DNA from: CAIWHR01 sp963724975 | Lineage (GTDB): Bacteria; Pseudomonadota; Gammaproteobacteria; Burkholderiales; Casimicrobiaceae | NCBI GenBank assembly: GCA_963724975.1 | Contig: CAVRXB010000001.1 | Coordinates: forward strand, 62,001 to 126,000 | Length of the DNA stretch: 64,000 nucleotides | Reading direction: 5' to 3' | In this document: in pieces, positions 9,815-18,977 of the stretch | Position numbering within the stretch: position 1 is the stretch's first letter | Layout: each line of letters starts with the position of its first letter | Notes under the pieces: generated by a model | What the model was told of the DNA's origin: nothing | The model's database searches: none | What the model saw: the letters and a program-made list of their open reading frames with translations, nothing else | Position numbers and translations under genes: made by a program

Positions 9815-10539
9815 TGGCAACAATTCCCAGCGCGCAGAGCGCACCGGTTCGCGCCGACACGGCGGGCGCGGTGCTCCCCGGCCTGCGCTGGGCGCTCGCA
9901 CGCGATATCAAGCTCGCGCTGCGCTCGCGCGCGGAACTTGCGGTGCAACTCCTGTTCTACGTGATCGTGGTCACGCTCTTCCCGCTCGCAACAACGCCCG
10001 AGCGCACGCTGCTTTCTGCGATGGGACCCGGCGTCCTGTGGGTTGCCGCGCTGCTCGCCTCCTTGTTGTCGTTGCCGCGTCTTTTCGCCGCCGATTACGC
10101 GGACGGCACGCTCGAGCAGATCGCGCTGTCGCCATCCCCGCTGGAAGCGCTCGTTGCCGGAAAGGTTCTTGCGCATTGGCTGACGACCGGCCTTCCGATC
10201 GTGCTGCTCGCGCCGCTCCTCGGCGTTCAATACGCGATGGATGGCGAATCGCTTGCGGTGCTGTCGATCGCGCTCCTGCTCGGCACACCCATCCTGTCGC
10301 TGCTGGGCGCGATCGGCGCGGCGCTCACGCTCGGCCTGCGCGCGGGCGGCAGCCTGTTGGCCCTCCTCGTTCTGCCGCTGTATGTTCCGGTGCTGATCTT
10401 CGGAACCGGCGCCGTCGAAGCCTTGCGAGCGGGACTCGCCGTCGGCGCGAACCTGTCGCTGCTCGCCGCGGGGCTCATCGTCGCCGTCGTCGGCGCGCCG
10501 TTTGCTTGCGCGGCGGCCGTCCGCGTCGCACTCGATTGA
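9811..10539 (+). CDS. ccmB: Haem exporter membrane subunit CcmB
   Basis: The product is 242 aa, with the ATG at 9811 overlapping the ccmA stop; a second Met follows at once. It has six hydrophobic segments in the usual CcmB pattern, preceded by LRWALARDIKLALRSRAELA, and carries the conserved DYADGTLEQIALSPSPLEAL stretch near residues 90-110. It forms the membrane part of CcmAB with CcmA and CcmC. The N-terminus is about 20 residues longer than in E. coli CcmB. Confidence 0.94.
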   Translation: MMATIPSAQSAPVRADTAGAVLPGLRWALARDIKLALRSRAELAVQLLFYVIVVTLFPLATTPERTLLSAMGPGVLWVAALLASLLSLPRLFAADYADGTLEQIALSPSPLEALVAGKVLAHWLTTGLPIVLLAPLLGVQYAMDGESLAVLSIALLLGTPILSLLGAIGAALTLGLRAGGSLLALLVLPLYVPVLIFGTGAVEALRAGLAVGANLSLLAAGLIVAVVGAPFACAAAVRVALD

Positions 10540-10558
10540 CGGCAATCCATCGAGCGCC

Positions 10559-11290
10559 ATGCACTGGTACCGCTACTCGTCGCCCGCATCGTTCTATCCG
10601 ATCGCCGGAGCGATGATCCCGTGGTTCGCGTGGGCAGCGGCGATCCTCACGGTGATCGGCCTTGTCATCGGCTTGTCGATTGCGCCGACCGACTTCCAGC
10701 AGGGCGATTCGTACCGGATCATCTTCATCCACGTGCCTGCGGCGTGGATGTCGATGTTCCTCTATCTCGTGATGGCGTTCTGGAGCGCGCTGGCGCTGGG
10801 CTTCAACACGCGTTTGTCCGCGATGATGGCGCAGTCGCTTGCTCCCACCGGCGCGCTGATGACGTTCATTGCGCTGTGGACGGGCTCGCTCTGGGGCCGT
10901 CCCACGTGGGGAACGTACTGGGCGTGGGATGCGCGGATGACCTCCGAGCTGATCCTGCTCTTCCTCTATCTCGGCGTCATCGCGCTGCGCAACGCGATCG
11001 ACGAGCCGCGCCGGGCCGATCGCGCCTGCGCCATCTTGTCGATCGTCGGTGCGATCAACGTGCCGATCATCTACTATTCGGTGAAATGGTGGAACACGCT
11101 GCACCAGGGTGCTTCGGTGCGTCCGGGCGAGTCGAAGATGGCGACGATCATGCTGATGGGGATGCTCATCATGTCGTTCGCGGCATGGTTCTATGCGATC
11201 GCCGTCGTGCTCGCGCGCGTTCGCGTGATCATCATCGAGCGGGAACGCGGCAGCGCATGGATCGCCGAGACCTTGAGGACGGAATCATGA
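10559..11290 (+). CDS. ccmC: Haem lyase-type protein CcmC (WWD domain)
   Basis: The start at 10559 (MHWYRYSSPASFYPIAGAMI) gives 243 aa with six transmembrane segments. The periplasmic tryptophan-rich WWD motif is complete (WGRPTWGTYWAWDARMTSE), and the two flanking haem-ligand histidines are present (IFIHVPAAW and WWNTLHQG). CcmC presents haem to CcmE and forms the covalent haem-CcmE adduct. Its TGA overlaps the ccmD ATG. Confidence 0.96.
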   Translation: MHWYRYSSPASFYPIAGAMIPWFAWAAAILTVIGLVIGLSIAPTDFQQGDSYRIIFIHVPAAWMSMFLYLVMAFWSALALGFNTRLSAMMAQSLAPTGALMTFIALWTGSLWGRPTWGTYWAWDARMTSELILLFLYLGVIALRNAIDEPRRADRACAILSIVGAINVPIIYYSVKWWNTLHQGASVRPGESKMATIMLMGMLIMSFAAWFYAIAVVLARVRVIIIERERGSAWIAETLRTES

Positions 11291-11448
11291 CGGAATTCTT
11301 CGCCATGGGCGGCTACGCATTCTACGTATGGGGCGCGTATGGCATTACCGCCCTCGTGGTGATTGCGGAAGTCCTGTCGGTCCGGGCGCGCCGTCGCGCG
11401 GCGCTCAGTGAAGCACGGCTCACCGCGACGGCGGAGGCGACGCGATGA
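11287..11448 (+). CDS. ccmD: Haem exporter accessory protein CcmD
   Basis: A 53-aa protein with one hydrophobic helix (about residues 10-30, YAFYVWGAYGITALVVIAEV) and a basic cytoplasmic tail (RARRRAAL). This is the usual form of CcmD, which stabilises CcmE in the CcmABC complex. It overlaps ccmC by 4 bp and ccmE by 4 bp. Confidence 0.9.
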   Translation: MTEFFAMGGYAFYVWGAYGITALVVIAEVLSVRARRRAALSEARLTATAEATR

Positions 11449-11909
11449 AGGCGCGGCACCGGCGTTTTCTGTGGATCGGCGCCGGCGTCACGCTGCTCGG
11501 CGTCGCGGCCGCGCTCGTGCTGAGTGCGTTCCAGTCGAACCTCGTGTTCTTTTTCACGCCATCGCAGATCGCGGCGAACGAGGCTCCGCACGGCCGCGCG
11601 TTCCGCATCGGCGGCATGGTGGTGGAAAAGAGCCTGAAGCGCGACGCCGACGGGCTTACAGTCCACTTCGAGGTCACCGACACCGCGAAGTCTGTCCCCG
11701 TCGTCTACAAGGGCATCCTGCCGGATCTCTTCAAGGAAGGGAAAGGTGTGGTCGCGCAGGGCAAGCTCGAGGGCGACGGCTCGTTCCATGCGACCGAAGT
11801 GCTGGCAAAGCATGACGAGAATTACATGCCGCCAGCCGCGGCGGATGCCGTAAACAAGGCGCGCGCGGGCGATGTGGCGGAGCGGACGGCGCGAACGCTG
11901 AAACCTTGA
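11445..11909 (+). CDS. ccmE: Periplasmic haem chaperone CcmE
   Basis: The product is 154 aa with an N-terminal signal anchor (about residues 7-28) and an OB-fold periplasmic domain. The covalent haem-binding His123 and the axial Tyr127 lie in the conserved motif LAKHDENYMPP near the C-terminus. CcmE takes haem from CcmC and hands it to CcmF/CcmH for ligation to apocytochromes. Length and motif positions fit the family. Confidence 0.96.
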   Translation: MKARHRRFLWIGAGVTLLGVAAALVLSAFQSNLVFFFTPSQIAANEAPHGRAFRIGGMVVEKSLKRDADGLTVHFEVTDTAKSVPVVYKGILPDLFKEGKGVVAQGKLEGDGSFHATEVLAKHDENYMPPAAADAVNKARAGDVAERTARTLKP

Positions 11910-11925
11910 CTGCAAAGGCCCATCC

Positions 11926-13900
11926 ATGATTCCAGAGCTCGGTCATCTTGCGTTGATCCTCGCGTTGCTGCTGGCGCTGGTCCAGGGGACGCTGCCGCTC
12001 GTTGGCGCCGCCCGGCGCGTACCGGCTTGGGTGGCGCTTGCGCGGCCCGCGCGCAAGGGCAGTTCATGTTCATCGCGGCGGCCTGGGGGTGCCTCGCCTA
12101 CTCGTTCATCACCAGCGATTTCTCTGTGCTGAACGTCGCCACCAATTCCAATTCGCAGCTGCCGCTCCACTACCGTTTCGCCGCGACCTGGGGCTCGCAC
12201 GAAGGCTCGATGATGTTGTGGGTCTTGATGCTCTCGGTATGGACGTTCGCGGTCTCGCTTCGCAGCCGGCACCTGCCCGACGAGATGGTCGCGCGCGTGA
12301 TCGGCGTGATGGGTCTCGTCAGTGCGGGGTTCCTGCTGTTCATGCTCGCGACGTCGAATCCGTTCGAACGCCTGTTTCCCGTTCCTCCCGACGGCCGCGA
12401 CCTGAACCCGCTGCTGCAGGACCCGGGCATGGTCATGCATCCGCCGATGCTCTACATGGGCTATGTCGGTTTCTCGGTCGCGTTCGCGTTCGCGATCGCC
12501 GCGCTGCTCGGCGGCCGCCTCGACGCGACATGGGCGCGCTGGTCGCGTCCGTGGACGACGCTCGCGTGGAGCTTCCTGACGATCGGCATCATGATCGGCA
12601 GCTGGTGGGCGTACTACACGCTCGGCTGGGGCGGCTGGTGGTTCTGGGACCCGGTCGAGAACGCATCGTTCATGCCGTGGCTCGTCGGAACGGCGCTGCT
12701 GCACTCGCTTGCGGTGACTGAAAAGCGCGGCACGTTCCGGAACTGGACGGTGCTGCTTGCGATCTGCGCGTTCTCGCTGTCGCTGATCGGGACGTTCCTC
12801 GTGCGCTCCGGCGTGCTGACGTCGGTGCACGCGTTCGCGACGGATCCGCGGCGCGGTGTATTCATCCTCGCGTTCCTCGTCGTCGTGATCGGAGGCTCGC
12901 TCGTCCTTTATGCGTTGCGCGCGCCACGCGTCGGCATCGGCGGCCGCTTCGCGCTCGTCTCGCGCGAGACGGCGCTGCTCGCGAACAACGTGCTGCTGCT
13001 CGCGGCAGCCGGCTCGGTTCTTCTTGGCACGCTCTATCCGCTCTTTCTGGACGCATTGAATCTCGGCAAGCTCTCGGTCGGCCCGCCGTACTTCGACACG
13101 GTGTTCGTGCCGTTGATGACGCCGCTCGCGTTCCTGATGGGGGTCGGTCCTCTCGCGCGCTGGAAGCAGGCGTCAATACCCGATCTTGCGCGGCGGCTGC
13201 GCTGGGCGTTCGGCGTCAGCGTCGCCACCGCGCTCGTCGCGCCGTTTGCGGCCGGCGAATGGAAGCCAGGCGTTGCGTTCGGCCTTGCGCTGGCGTTCTG
13301 GATCGTCGCCGCGACGATCGTCAGCATTCGCGACCGGATGAGCGGCCCGCGCAGCGGTTCCGGCGCGCAGTTGCGGCGCCAGCCGCGCAGCTACTGGGGA
13401 ATGGTCACGGCGCATCTCGGCATCGCGGTGTGCATCGTCGGCATCACGATGGTCAAGGGGTACGAGGCCGAGCGCGACGTCAAGCTCAATGTCGGCGACA
13501 CCGTCACGGTGGCCGGATACGTCTTCCGCTTCGATGGCGTGACGCCGCAGCGCGGCCCGAATTATCAGGCGACCGCGCGGCGCGGTCGCGGTGAGCCGCA
13601 ACGGCACGTTCATCGAGAATCTCTATCCCGAGAAGCGCTCGTACAACGCGGGCGGCATGCCGATGACCAACGCGGCGATCGACAGTGGCCCCTTGGGCGA
13701 TCTTTACGTGTCGATGGGTGAGCCGGTCGACAACGGCGCGTGGATCATTCGCGTCTATTCGAAGCCCTTCATAACCTGGGTGTGGTTCGGGTTCATCATG
13801 ATGGCTGTGCGGTGGATTCCTCGCGCTGTCGGATCGTCGCTACCGCACCGCCATCGAGCGCGACGCTGCGCTCCCGCGCGGCACCGCGCCCGCGCGCTAG
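11926..13900 (+). CDS. ccmF: Cytochrome c haem lyase subunit CcmF (three frame breaks)
   Basis: It begins MIPELGHLALILALLLALVQ at 11926 and ends at TAG 13898-13900 (ALPRGTAPAR). The WWD motif GWGGWWFWDPVENASFMPW is intact, as are MHPPMLYMGYVG and the many transmembrane helices. The frame shifts near 12045-12058 (RPA then AQGQFMF), near 13570-13595, and near 13800-13825. Conserved CcmF sequence continues across each break (VSRNGTFIENLYPEKR, then YSKPFITWVWFGFIMM), so these look like sequencing indels. As annotated from the raw bases, an automatic caller would split this gene. CcmF with CcmH and CcmI ligates haem to CXXCH apocytochromes. Confidence 0.9.
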
Positions 13901-13911
13901 GAACCCGGGCA

Positions 13912-14442
13912 ATGAACCGCCGCCTGCTGATCCCGCTCGCCGTGTTTGTCGTGCTGGCGGGGTTTCTCTTCGCAGGGCTCTGGCGCGACCCGCGCGAGGT
14001 GCCTTCGCCTCTGATCGGAAAGCCGGCACCAACTTTTGCGCTCGCCCAGTTGCACGCGCCCCAGCAGACGCTCGGCACGACCGACATGAAGGGCAAGGTA
14101 TGGCTCCTCAACGTCTGGGCTTCATGGTGCGTATCCTGCCGCGTCGAGCATCCGCTGCTCGTAGCGCTTGCCAGCAAGAACATCGTGCCCATCATCGGGC
14201 TCGACTACAAGGACGAGCCGGCGGCCGGTGCGCGCTGGCTCGCCGATAACGGCGATCCGTACACGGCGTCCGTGATGGACCGCGACGGGCGCGTCGGTAT
14301 CGACTTTGGCGTCTATGGCGCGCCGGAAACGTTCCTGATCGACAAGGCGGGAATCATTCGCTACAAGCAGATCGGCCCGATCACCAAGGAAGCGCTGGAG
14401 AAAACGATCTTTCCTCTGATAGAAACGTTGCAGAAATCCTGA
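13912..14442 (+). CDS. ccmG: Periplasmic thiol:disulfide oxidoreductase CcmG/DsbE
   Basis: The product is 176 aa with an N-terminal membrane anchor (LLIPLAVFVVLAGFLFAGLW) and a thioredoxin-fold domain. The active site is WASWCVSC, with a cis-Pro region in YGAPETFLID. It keeps the haem-binding cysteines of apocytochromes (or CcmH) reduced. The gene starts 11 bp after ccmF and overlaps ccmH by 1 bp. Confidence 0.95.
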   Translation: MNRRLLIPLAVFVVLAGFLFAGLWRDPREVPSPLIGKPAPTFALAQLHAPQQTLGTTDMKGKVWLLNVWASWCVSCRVEHPLLVALASKNIVPIIGLDYKDEPAAGARWLADNGDPYTASVMDRDGRVGIDFGVYGAPETFLIDKAGIIRYKQIGPITKEALEKTIFPLIETLQKS

Positions 14443-14924
14443 TGCGCGGCGCGTCCTTCGTCCTGCCCGCGTCGTTCGTTCTTTGCGTGTTGTTCGCGCC
14501 GGGCGCCATCGCCGCCGAAGGCGTGCCGACCGAGATGGACCCGGTCAAGGCGGCGCGCGCTGTCAAACTGGCGGACAAGCTTCGCTGCCTCGTCTGCCAG
14601 AACCAGACGATTGCCGATTCAAACGCCGAGCTCGCGAACGACTTGCGTAGCCAGATTCGCGAGCAGATCGCCGCAGGCAGGACCGACGACGAGATCCTTG
14701 CCTACATGGTGCAGCGCTATGGCGACTTCGTGCTGTACCAGCCCCCCTTCAAGATGACGACGGTTCTCCTGTGGACGGGCCCCGCGCTGCTTGTCATCGG
14801 CGGCGCGTTCGTCCTTGTGCGCAATTTGCGCCGCCGGCAGGTTGGCGAGACACCGCTGTCCGACGACGAGCGGCTACGCGCCCGGCGCCTGCTCGAAGGC
14901 GACGACGGAGAGGCCAAGACGTGA
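14442..14924 (+). CDS. ccmH: Cytochrome c maturation protein CcmH
   Basis: The product is 160 aa with a signal peptide, the redox motif LRCLVCQNQ (Cys49 and Cys52), and a single C-terminal membrane helix (VLLWTGPALLVIGGAFVLV). This is the short N-terminal form of CcmH; the TPR part is the separate ccmI gene that overlaps its stop. It presents reduced apocytochrome to CcmF. Confidence 0.95.
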   Translation: MRGASFVLPASFVLCVLFAPGAIAAEGVPTEMDPVKAARAVKLADKLRCLVCQNQTIADSNAELANDLRSQIREQIAAGRTDDEILAYMVQRYGDFVLYQPPFKMTTVLLWTGPALLVIGGAFVLVRNLRRRQVGETPLSDDERLRARRLLEGDDGEAKT

Positions 14925-16216
14925 GCATCTTCGTTGGCATCGCCGTCGCGATGGTGGCCGCCGCTCTCGCTTGGATCCTCGTGCCGCTGCTGCGCGGCAG
15001 GACCGGGGCGGGCGTCACGGGCGAAGCGTCGAATGTCGCGGTGCTGCGCGACCAGTTGCATGAGCTCGAGACCGATCTTCGCAATGGCACGATATCGCGC
15101 GAGAACTACGACCTCGCCCGCCAGGATCTCGAACGGCGGGCGCTCGAGGAATCGAACAACCCCGCGCGTACCGTCGCGTCGATGCCGTCGCGCGCAGGCG
15201 CGCTGACGGCCGCCATTGTTGCCGGCGCGCTGCCGATCGCTGCGATGCTGATCTATGTCGCGCTCGGTAACTTCGATGCGTTCTCGAGCGGCGCGACCGC
15301 CGGCCGGCATGACGTCTCGCCCGAACAGATCGCGAAAATGATCAAGGAACTCGAGGGGCGCCTCGAGAAGGATCCCGGGAATGCAGAAGGCTGGAGCATC
15401 CTCGCGCGTACCTATTACCAGCTCAACCGGTTTTCCGAGGCGACGCGCGCATACGAGCATGCAACCGCGCTTCTTCCCGACGACGCGCAGCTGCTCGCCG
15501 ACTATGCCGATGCCCTCGCCGCCGCGCAGGGCGGAACGTTGCAAGGCAAGCCGCTCGAACTCGTCACGCGCGCGCTTGCCGCCGATCCGACGCAGTGGAA
15601 AGCGCTCGCGCTTGCCGGCACCGAAGCATTCGATCGCAAGGATTACGCGCAGGCGGTGATCTATTGGGAGCGCATGAAGGCATCGGTGCCGCCCGCTTCG
15701 AAGATCGCTCAATCAGTCGACGCAAGCATCGCGGAAGCGCGCGAACTGGGCGGCCTTAAGGCAACAACATCGGCAACGACAGCGGCGGCGCCGGCGCCTC
15801 CGGCCATGGCAAAGGTCCCGGCCGCAGCAGCCGCGTCGACTCCAGCGAAGGCACCCGTTGCCAGTGGGTCAGGAGGCACCGTCGCCGGGACGGTGACGCT
15901 CGCGCCAGCGCTTGCGGCAAGCGTGTCACCCAATGACGTTGTGTTCATTTTCGCGCGGCCGGTACAGGGCCCGCGAATGCCGCTCGCGATCATCAGAAAG
16001 CAGGTCCGCGATCTTCCCATCGCGTTCACGCTGGACGACTCGATGTCGATGTCGCCGGCGACGACGCTGTCCAGCGCCGGTGAAGTGATCGTGGGAGCCC
16101 GCGTATCCCGCTCCGGGCAAGCAATACCGCAAAGCGGCGATGTCGAAGGCTTTTCGCCGCCGGTGAAGGTCGGCGCCCGCGGTGTCGCGGTCGTCATAGA
16201 GAAGGCGATTCCGTAG
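14921..16216 (+). CDS. ccmI: Cytochrome c maturation TPR protein CcmI (CycH)
   Basis: GTG start at 14921 overlapping the ccmH stop; 431 aa. There are two N-terminal membrane helices (residues ~1-22 and ~95-120) with a cytoplasmic leucine-rich loop between them (VAVLRDQLHELETDLRNG). TPRs follow (NAEGWSILARTYYQLNRFSE and onward), then a low-complexity Ala/Thr/Pro linker. A C-terminal periplasmic domain (VAGTVTLAPALAASVSPNDV) completes it. CcmI holds the C-terminus of apocytochromes for the CcmFH lyase. It is the last gene of the operon. Confidence 0.93.
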   Translation: MSIFVGIAVAMVAAALAWILVPLLRGRTGAGVTGEASNVAVLRDQLHELETDLRNGTISRENYDLARQDLERRALEESNNPARTVASMPSRAGALTAAIVAGALPIAAMLIYVALGNFDAFSSGATAGRHDVSPEQIAKMIKELEGRLEKDPGNAEGWSILARTYYQLNRFSEATRAYEHATALLPDDAQLLADYADALAAAQGGTLQGKPLELVTRALAADPTQWKALALAGTEAFDRKDYAQAVIYWERMKASVPPASKIAQSVDASIAEARELGGLKATTSATTAAAPAPPAMAKVPAAAAASTPAKAPVASGSGGTVAGTVTLAPALAASVSPNDVVFIFARPVQGPRMPLAIIRKQVRDLPIAFTLDDSMSMSPATTLSSAGEVIVGARVSRSGQAIPQSGDVEGFSPPVKVGARGVAVVIEKAIP

Positions 16217-16325
16217 AGTTGTCGGACTGACGCGCTCGTGGTCCCGCGGCGACGCCCGGCCGGCTCACAATGCGTCGAATTCGCGCTCTTGTCGCTCGTG
16301 TAAAGCGACCGCATCCGCACCAACG

Positions 16326-16367
16326 TTGACATCAATCAAGCCGGTCTCCCGCTGACGACGGCACTAT
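16326..16367 (+). promoter_or_regulatory. FNR/ANR-type box and promoter upstream of the octahaem nitrite reductase
   Basis: TTGACATCAATCAA at 16326-16339 matches the FNR/ANR/DNR consensus TTGAT-N4-ATCAA with one mismatch. A plausible -10 (CACTAT, 16362-16367) would put the transcription start at about 16374, which centres the box at -41.5, the class II activator position. A purine-rich ribosome-binding stretch (GGGGGT) lies at 16411-16416 before the ATG at 16422. Confidence 0.6.
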
Positions 16368-16421
16368 CACGGTGCACTGCCGATTTTCAGACAGCGGTCG
16401 CGCTGCGTCAGGGGGTATGGT

Positions 16422-18125
16422 ATGAATCACGACTTCGCCCGCGCCGTCGCGCACGTCATTTGCATGGTTAGCTGCGCGGGATTGGCAGTCGCGGGCACAC
16501 TCGCGTCCGCCCAGGCGCAAAAGACTGCGGCCGCGAAATCCTCGGTATTCGACGCGTCGGCCTGCCTCGCCTGCCACACGCCGATCAAGGCGTTGCACGA
16601 CAGCGGCAAGCATAAGAATCTCGGCTGCAACGCGTGCCACGACGGCACGTCCGAGCACCTCGCAAATTCGTCGCAGCGACCGTCCACGAAGACCGATCTC
16701 GCGACCTGCGGCGGCTGCCACCAGAACCAGTACCAATCGTATGCGCAGATGGACTGGCGGCGCACCGCGCGCTCCGAAAAGAAGCAGGCGACCGGCCCTG
16801 CGCCCGACCCGGCATACGACCTGCTGTTGACGCCGCACGGATTCACGCGCGAGCACAATCAGCCGCGTTCGCACACATTCGCGCTGCTCGACCAATACGT
16901 TGTCGACCGTGCGTTCGGCGGACGCTTCGGCACGAAAGACGGCTGGCGCTACCTCGCGGGTAGCGGCGACTTTAGCGTGATGGATGTGGTCATCGACCAG
17001 TATCCGGACAACACCGACCAGAAGATGTTCAAGCCCGGCACGGCCGCCGCGGCGAATCCGGTCTGCCTTTCGTGCAAGACGCAGGATCACATCCTCGAAT
17101 GGGCGTACATGGGCGACCCCGCCCCGAACGCGAAATGGAGCCGTACGTCAAAGGTCGTCGAGCTCGCGAAGGCCTCGAATCACGCGTTGAACTGCATCTT
17201 CTGCCACGATCCCCACGCGGCGAAGCCGCGGATCGTCCGCGACGCGCTCATCGACGTTGTAACGCGCACCGAGTTCCCAACGCTTTACTCGCAGGACGCC
17301 CGCAAGACGAAGGTCGACGTCGTCGACATGGGGATGCGCGGCTATACGCGCAAGATCGGCCTGCTTGAGCGTTACGACGGCAAGCTGCAGTGCGGACAGT
17401 GCCACGTCGAGTACAACTGCAACCCGGGCTTCAACCCCAATACGGGCGAGGCCATCACGATGGCCGACAAGCGGACCAACTTCTTCCCCTTCGTCGGGCC
17501 GGCGGACATCCTGAAGACCTATGACATCATCCAGTTTCGCGACTTCCGCAACCAGTTCACCGGCGCCGCACTGTGGAAGGCACAGCACCCCGATGTCGAA
17601 ACCTACTATGGCTCGAAACACGAAAAGGCCGGCGTCGACTGCGCGGCGTGCCACATGCCGAAGGTCAAGGACCAGAAGACGGGCAAATTCTATACGTCGC
17701 ACTGGCAGACCAATCCGAAGAACTACCTGAAGGAGACGTGTCTCCAGTGCCACTCGCAGTGGAACGAAACGCAGGCGAAGTACATCATCGAGTCGATGGC
17801 CTCGCATTACCAGGGCAAGGTGCGCAACGCCGAGTTCTGGCTCGCGCAATTGATCGCGAAATTCGGGCAAGCGCAGCTCGTGGGTGTCAGCGAGGACGCG
17901 CTCAAGGCAGCCCGCGCGAAGCACGGCGATGCGCACGCCAATTGGGAGTGGTGGACGGCTGTCAACGGCGCATCGTTCCACAATCTCGACCTCGCGAAGG
18001 AGTCGCTCGCGAAATCCGTGGTGGCGTCGCAGGACGGCATCAAGATCCTCGATGACGCCATCAAGGCGAAACAGACGCCGCTGGCCGCGGGACCAACCCC
18101 CGGGCCGGCCGCGGCGCCCAAGTAA
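16422..18125 (+). CDS. Octahaem cytochrome c nitrite reductase (ammonia-forming)
   Basis: The product is 567 aa with a signal peptide ending near AQAQ. It has eight haem sites in order: CLACH (48), CNACH (69), CGGCH (96), CLSCK (215), CIFCH (258), CGQCH (324), CAACH (407) and CLQCH (440). The fourth has Lys in place of His, the hallmark of the NrfA-type catalytic haem, and the last five follow NrfA order and context (CGQCHVEY, CAACHMP, TCLQCHSQ). Three extra N-terminal haems make it an octahaem nitrite reductase like that of Thioalkalivibrio. Tyr331 and Cys333 (VEYNC) match the Tyr-X-Cys pair that is cross-linked in that enzyme. A catalytic His is likely His427 (YTSHWQTNP). It should reduce nitrite to ammonium in the periplasm. 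It lies between an FNR-type promoter and a terminator, so it is probably a single-gene unit. Confidence 0.9.
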   Translation: MNHDFARAVAHVICMVSCAGLAVAGTLASAQAQKTAAAKSSVFDASACLACHTPIKALHDSGKHKNLGCNACHDGTSEHLANSSQRPSTKTDLATCGGCHQNQYQSYAQMDWRRTARSEKKQATGPAPDPAYDLLLTPHGFTREHNQPRSHTFALLDQYVVDRAFGGRFGTKDGWRYLAGSGDFSVMDVVIDQYPDNTDQKMFKPGTAAAANPVCLSCKTQDHILEWAYMGDPAPNAKWSRTSKVVELAKASNHALNCIFCHDPHAAKPRIVRDALIDVVTRTEFPTLYSQDARKTKVDVVDMGMRGYTRKIGLLERYDGKLQCGQCHVEYNCNPGFNPNTGEAITMADKRTNFFPFVGPADILKTYDIIQFRDFRNQFTGAALWKAQHPDVETYYGSKHEKAGVDCAACHMPKVKDQKTGKFYTSHWQTNPKNYLKETCLQCHSQWNETQAKYIIESMASHYQGKVRNAEFWLAQLIAKFGQAQLVGVSEDALKAARAKHGDAHANWEWWTAVNGASFHNLDLAKESLAKSVVASQDGIKILDDAIKAKQTPLAAGPTPGPAAAPK

Positions 18126-18147
18126 CCCGCGCGCCTTCATTCTTCAG

Positions 18148-18174
18148 AGGCGAGGCAACGGCCTCGCCTTTTTC
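18148..18174 (+). terminator. Rho-independent terminator after the nitrite reductase gene
   Basis: AGGCGAGGC (18148-18156) and GCCTCGCCT (18161-18169) form a 9-bp GC-rich stem with an AACG loop, followed by a run of T. It begins 22 bp after the stop codon at 18125. Confidence 0.9.
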
Positions 18175-18202
18175 TTCTCCATCCGGCCATAATTAGATAG
18201 AA

Positions 18203-18970
18203 GTGGCAGCCGCGCGCCTTTCGTCCGCGCGCGAACCAAACGTGGCGCTATCGACTTCCTTGTTGATCATCCTGGCGATCGCCGCGGCGATGGCTGGCCT
18301 CGCCTTCGCGCCCCGGTTCCGTGCCCGACGTGACGGATCCTCTTCCGAACGTGGGCGCACCTCCGCGGCCCCGACAAGCCTGGTGCTTGGTGCCGCGCTG
18401 TGTGGCATAGGAGTGATGGCGATCGGCTTCCTCTTTTATTTCGGCGATAGCGGCGAGCCCGACGCGAGCGCGATCGCGTCCGGCGCGACGCCGCCACCGT
18501 TCGCACGCGCCGAGCTCGTCCGTCACCTCCAACGTAGCCCGCGCGACGGCCGGGGCTGGGTGCTACTCGCGCGAATGGATTTCGAGGCCGACCGATTCGC
18601 CGACGCCGCAGGCGCTTACGAGCGAGCGCTCGCGACCGACGCGAAGGTGGCGCGTGATCCGACGATCTGGTGCGAATACGCCGATGCCTTGGGCATGACA
18701 CAGGGCGGCTCGCTCGCCGGCAAGCCGCGAGAACTCGTGATGAGCGCGCTCGCGCTGAACCCTACGCATCCGAAATCGCTGGAGATGGCAGGCAGCGCCG
18801 CAATCGAGGCTGGCGAATACGCATCGGCCGTGCACTACTGGCGGCAACTCCTTCCACAGCTCGCGGAGAGCTCACGAGAGCGTCTCGAACTCGCTGCGGC
18901 GATTGCGCGCGCCGAAGAACATGTTGCTGCGACGGGCGCGCAAGCAGGCGCAGCCGGCGTTGCGAGGTAG
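18203..18970 (+). CDS. Membrane-anchored TPR protein, CcmI/NrfG-like
   Basis: The product is 255 aa from the GTG at 18203. An in-frame GTG at 18242 gives a neater start just before the first helix (ALSTSLLIILAIAAAMAGLA). Two hydrophobic segments (near residues 16-36 and 60-80) flank a basic loop, and TPRs follow (GRGWVLLARMDFEADRFADA). The pattern YADALGMTQGGSLAGKPREL closely parallels YADALAAAQGGTLQGKPLEL in the ccmI product of this window, so the two are paralogues. NrfG-like TPR proteins help attach haem to the CXXCK site of NrfA, and this gene lies 78 bp after the CXXCK nitrite reductase. A role in maturing that enzyme is inference. It is followed by hemG with 7 bp between. Confidence 0.75.
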   Translation: MAAARLSSAREPNVALSTSLLIILAIAAAMAGLAFAPRFRARRDGSSSERGRTSAAPTSLVLGAALCGIGVMAIGFLFYFGDSGEPDASAIASGATPPPFARAELVRHLQRSPRDGRGWVLLARMDFEADRFADAAGAYERALATDAKVARDPTIWCEYADALGMTQGGSLAGKPRELVMSALALNPTHPKSLEMAGSAAIEAGEYASAVHYWRQLLPQLAESSRERLELAAAIARAEEHVAATGAQAGAAGVAR

Positions 18971-18977
18971 CCGGAGA

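Noticed and set aside
11926..13900. ccmF considered as a true pseudogene
   Set aside because: Conserved sequence continues across all three breaks, the rest of the operon is intact, and the window has many c-type cytochromes that need CcmF.
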